Shown: positions 61,751 to 64,000 of the stretch, piece by piece
Layout of the letters: each line of letters starts with the position of its first letter
Numbering within the stretch: position 1 is the first letter of the stretch
Origin: Oryzias latipes
Lineage: Eukaryota > Chordata > Actinopteri > Beloniformes > Adrianichthyidae
Direction: 5' to 3'
Length of the DNA stretch: 64,000 nt
NCBI RefSeq assembly: GCF_002234675.1
Contig: NC_019864.2
Span: 12,045,582 to 12,109,581, forward strand
Position numbers and translations under genes: made by a program
Notes under the pieces: model-generated
Databases searched by the model: none
What the model saw: only the letters and a program-made list of their open reading frames with translations
What the model was told of the DNA's origin: nothing

Positions 61751-62711
61751 TTAACTCAGCAAAATCAAAGATAGGTAAAAAGTGAGATGACACATAACGC
61801 ATGCAAAAAGATTTTTGGAGGTGGCAATAGTGGCAGTTTTATCAGGCAAGTTGCGCTCAGAGAAGTCAGCAAAATCGATAGGAAAAAAAATAGAGATTTG
61901 ACACAACGCATGTGAAAACGTGTTTTGCAAACAGAAAAAAAGTTTTTGAAAAGCAAAAATTTTTGAAAGCAAAAAAATAATAATTGAAAAGAAAATATTT
62001 AATATTTTCACTTGTGACTTAGAAGGTTTTGTGCGTAACATGGTGGGAAAAATATCACTCCATGGCAAATGACTGCTGCACAGTTTATTTGTGTGCTTCG
62101 CCTTCATCAGCTGGTTTTCTGAAGACACTGGAGGCTAATGCTAGTTGTGTTTGTTCGTTTTTTTTTGTTGTTGGTGCTGTTTTTGCATAAAAACAGAGCT
62201 GAATAGGAACATTTGACAGGATTGGTCACGGACAAATAGACAACCTATAGTGCATGAAGCTGTGCCATATGCACTTTGATTTTTGCTCCAAATAAAACAG
62301 ATCAACTTCAGGGTTTCCTCCGCCTACGCAAAATCTTATGCAACCACAGGGTGCATACTTGTCAAGTTAGGTGTAAAGCATAGACACAGGATGTAAAGCC
62401 TTCATGCTGGTGTTGGTGTCACAGACGTGACATCTAACTGGCTATTGCAGCTGTGTACCTCAGTTGCTTAAAGTGCATGGCAGCATGCTTTGTAGATTTT
62501 GCAAGCCTTTGAAAGATTTGCAGAACCTGATAACACAAGCTTGCTGATGCATGTTTAGATTTAAACCATAATATAAAACACTGCCAACAGCTGAACAATG
62601 ATATGAAGAGATCGTATGATGATTATTTTTTGTTGTTTATTTAATAAGGTGCATTTATTTTAACTAGATACTTAAAAAAATATTTTTAGTCAGTTTTTTA
62701 GGGGGTGTGAT
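61751..62711. other. AT-rich sequence, no gene recognised
   Basis: The 125-codon minus-strand frame at 61751-62128 is Phe/Leu/Ser-rich over A/T runs and has no recognisable domain. Confidence 0.4.
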
Positions 62712-62925
62712 GAGCTTCATCTAGTGTGGGTCCTTAGACAAGACCCTTCATGCTACTGCCTAACTGGGGGCCCAAATCTGGGTCTCCCTGTGCCGGTCCC
62801 CAGCCTGGATAAACGACAGGGTTTTGTAAAGAAGGACATCCGGCGTAAAATTCTCTTCCAAACCACTTGTGTGAATCAGTGAAAGCTGATTTGCTGTGGC
62901 GACCCCTGACCGGATCTGTCAAAAC
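62712..62925 (+). mobile_element. SINE body without tRNA head
   Basis: It is the same body as the minus-strand SINE at 58722-59005, here on the plus strand: GGTCCTTAGACAAGACCC, TGCCGGTCCCCAGCCTGG, CCAAACCACTTGTGTGAAT, TGGCGACCCC. The head is truncated, as is common for old copies. Confidence 0.7.
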
Positions 62926-63649
62926 GTGAACAACTTAAACATTTTTTTTTCCTAAATACATTTAGGCCAGCAGAGAAGGGCTTAGAAACTGTGACGGTTC
63001 ATTAATGGGTGTATTTATGTCTAAATGTTTTACATAAAAGCCTCAGTTACCGGTATTTTTATACTGATATTCTCATTTAAGCAATGTATTTTTTATGTTA
63101 GAATTATTGAACTCCAAGTTTTAATCATATGTGACCTTTAGAGTTTACAGTGGAAACCAACTGAATGCACCGTCCTAACAGGTCAGGGGAAAGATATTTC
63201 TAGGCTGCTTGGTGTGCATACAGGTTTACATGCATCCTGTGAGGTCTAGCCATGTGCAGACACCAGTTGCACACCCCAGACACATTTGATTGGATCTTGC
63301 TTTGTGTCTTGTTTGCACTCTGGCACCTTTTTAGTGTGACTGCAGTTGTTGTGCTTGTACTAGGTGAGATCCTTTGGGATTTGCTGGAAGAAAGAACTTT
63401 GATGTTTAAGGCAGTTTTACTATTTCTTGGAAAATACTTTTTTTCCCCTTCTTTGAAACCACCTGCAAGTCCTTGATAGCCATAGCTGATCACAATTTGT
63501 TTTAGTATTTTGACAATTAAATTAATAAAACAAAATCTTTTTTTTCCTTCATCCATTGCTTTTTGCCTCAGAGACTGACTCTGGCACATTGAAAAAATTC
63601 TAGTAAATGGTTTTTATTTAATTTACAATAGTATCTTTTTTATTTTTAT
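62926..63649. other. AT-rich sequence, no gene recognised
   Basis: Nothing is recognised apart from short chance frames on both strands. Confidence 0.45.
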
Positions 63650-63920
63650 TTTTATACACTGTATTTTATCCCACGAAGGGAAATTCTTTCTCCGCATTTG
63701 ACCCATCCCCTTGGGGAGCGGTGAGCTGCAGCCGAAACCGCGCTCGGGAGGCAGCAGCGTTAAGGGTCTTGCCCAAGGACCCTCACTGGGTGATGTTAAC
63801 TGCTCGCCATTGATATGGTAATTGCCCCCAGTACCATTGCTCATTCCCCTCCGGGAATCGAACCCTGGTTTCCTGCATGGTAGCTTCCCACCTTACCAAC
63901 CGAGCTACCCAGCCGCACCA
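63650..63920 (-). mobile_element. tRNA-derived SINE with intact A and B boxes
   Basis: The minus strand starts TGGTGCGGCTGGGTAGCTCG. The A box is TAGCTCGGTTGGTAAGG (63891-63907) and the B box is GGTTCGATTCC (63854-63864), the internal RNA polymerase III promoter of a tRNA. The body contains GGTCCTTGGGCAAGACCC and GGGGAGCGGTGAGC-type text and ends in an AT-rich tail near 63650. This is a SINE, not a tRNA gene: the head cannot form a full cloverleaf and is followed by about 200 bp of SINE body. Confidence 0.8.
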
Positions 63921-64000
63921 TTTCTTTTACATTTGTATAATTATAAGGCTACACCCTAAAAAAGTCAAACATTTATATTTAATCTTTACTGTTTTTGCAA
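63921..64000. other. AT-rich end of window
   Basis: Nothing is recognised. Confidence 0.4.

Noticed and set aside
63854-63920. tRNA gene on the minus strand
   Set aside because: A and B boxes are present, but the cloverleaf is incomplete and a SINE body follows directly.

Overview
The window is non-coding-rich vertebrate DNA, most likely from a teleost (ray-finned) fish. The evidence is its interspersed repeats: an L2-type LINE, a Tc1-like transposon related to those common in fish, tRNA-headed SINEs, hAT and TTAA-type non-autonomous DNA transposons, and AT-rich spacer with long introns. I do not recognise a host protein-coding exon anywhere in it.

Region 1 (1-8200) is the clearest content: eight U4 spliceosomal snRNA genes, all on the minus strand. 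Five (3' ends at 55, 916, 1773, 2634, 3495) lie in a nearly identical tandem array with a period of about 860 bp that runs off the left edge. A 5'-truncated L2 LINE (about 3958-4817) and a gene-less spacer remnant interrupt the array. Two more genes (6157-6300, 7026-7169) lie in diverged versions of the same unit. The eighth (7824-7967) is the upstream-most copy and has a different, single-copy 5' flank with a good ZNF143/Staf-type distal element. Every copy has a proximal sequence element with its core at exactly -53 to -60 and no TATA box at -25 to -30, as expected for RNA polymerase II snRNA genes. The many small repeated open frames here are spacer and antisense-snRNA artefacts.

Region 2 (8.2-17.2 kb) is spacer with a complete TTAA-flanked non-autonomous DNA transposon (11622-12216) and a hAT-like element with near-perfect ends (16195-16871).

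Region 3 (17.26-17.90 kb) is an abrupt GC/CpG-rich island ending in a strong splice donor (AAG|GTGAGT at 17893/17894) on the plus strand. It reads as the promoter and non-coding first exon of an unidentified gene. If so, most or all of 17.9-64 kb is its first intron.

Region 4 (17.9-64 kb) holds more copies of the TTAA family, a rearranged Tc1-like element, a CpG-containing DNA-transposon family (37571, 51760, probably 53914), an ACTGCAAAA-ended element, four SINE copies, homopolymer runs, and stretches that look like conserved intronic sequence but cannot be proven so from one genome.
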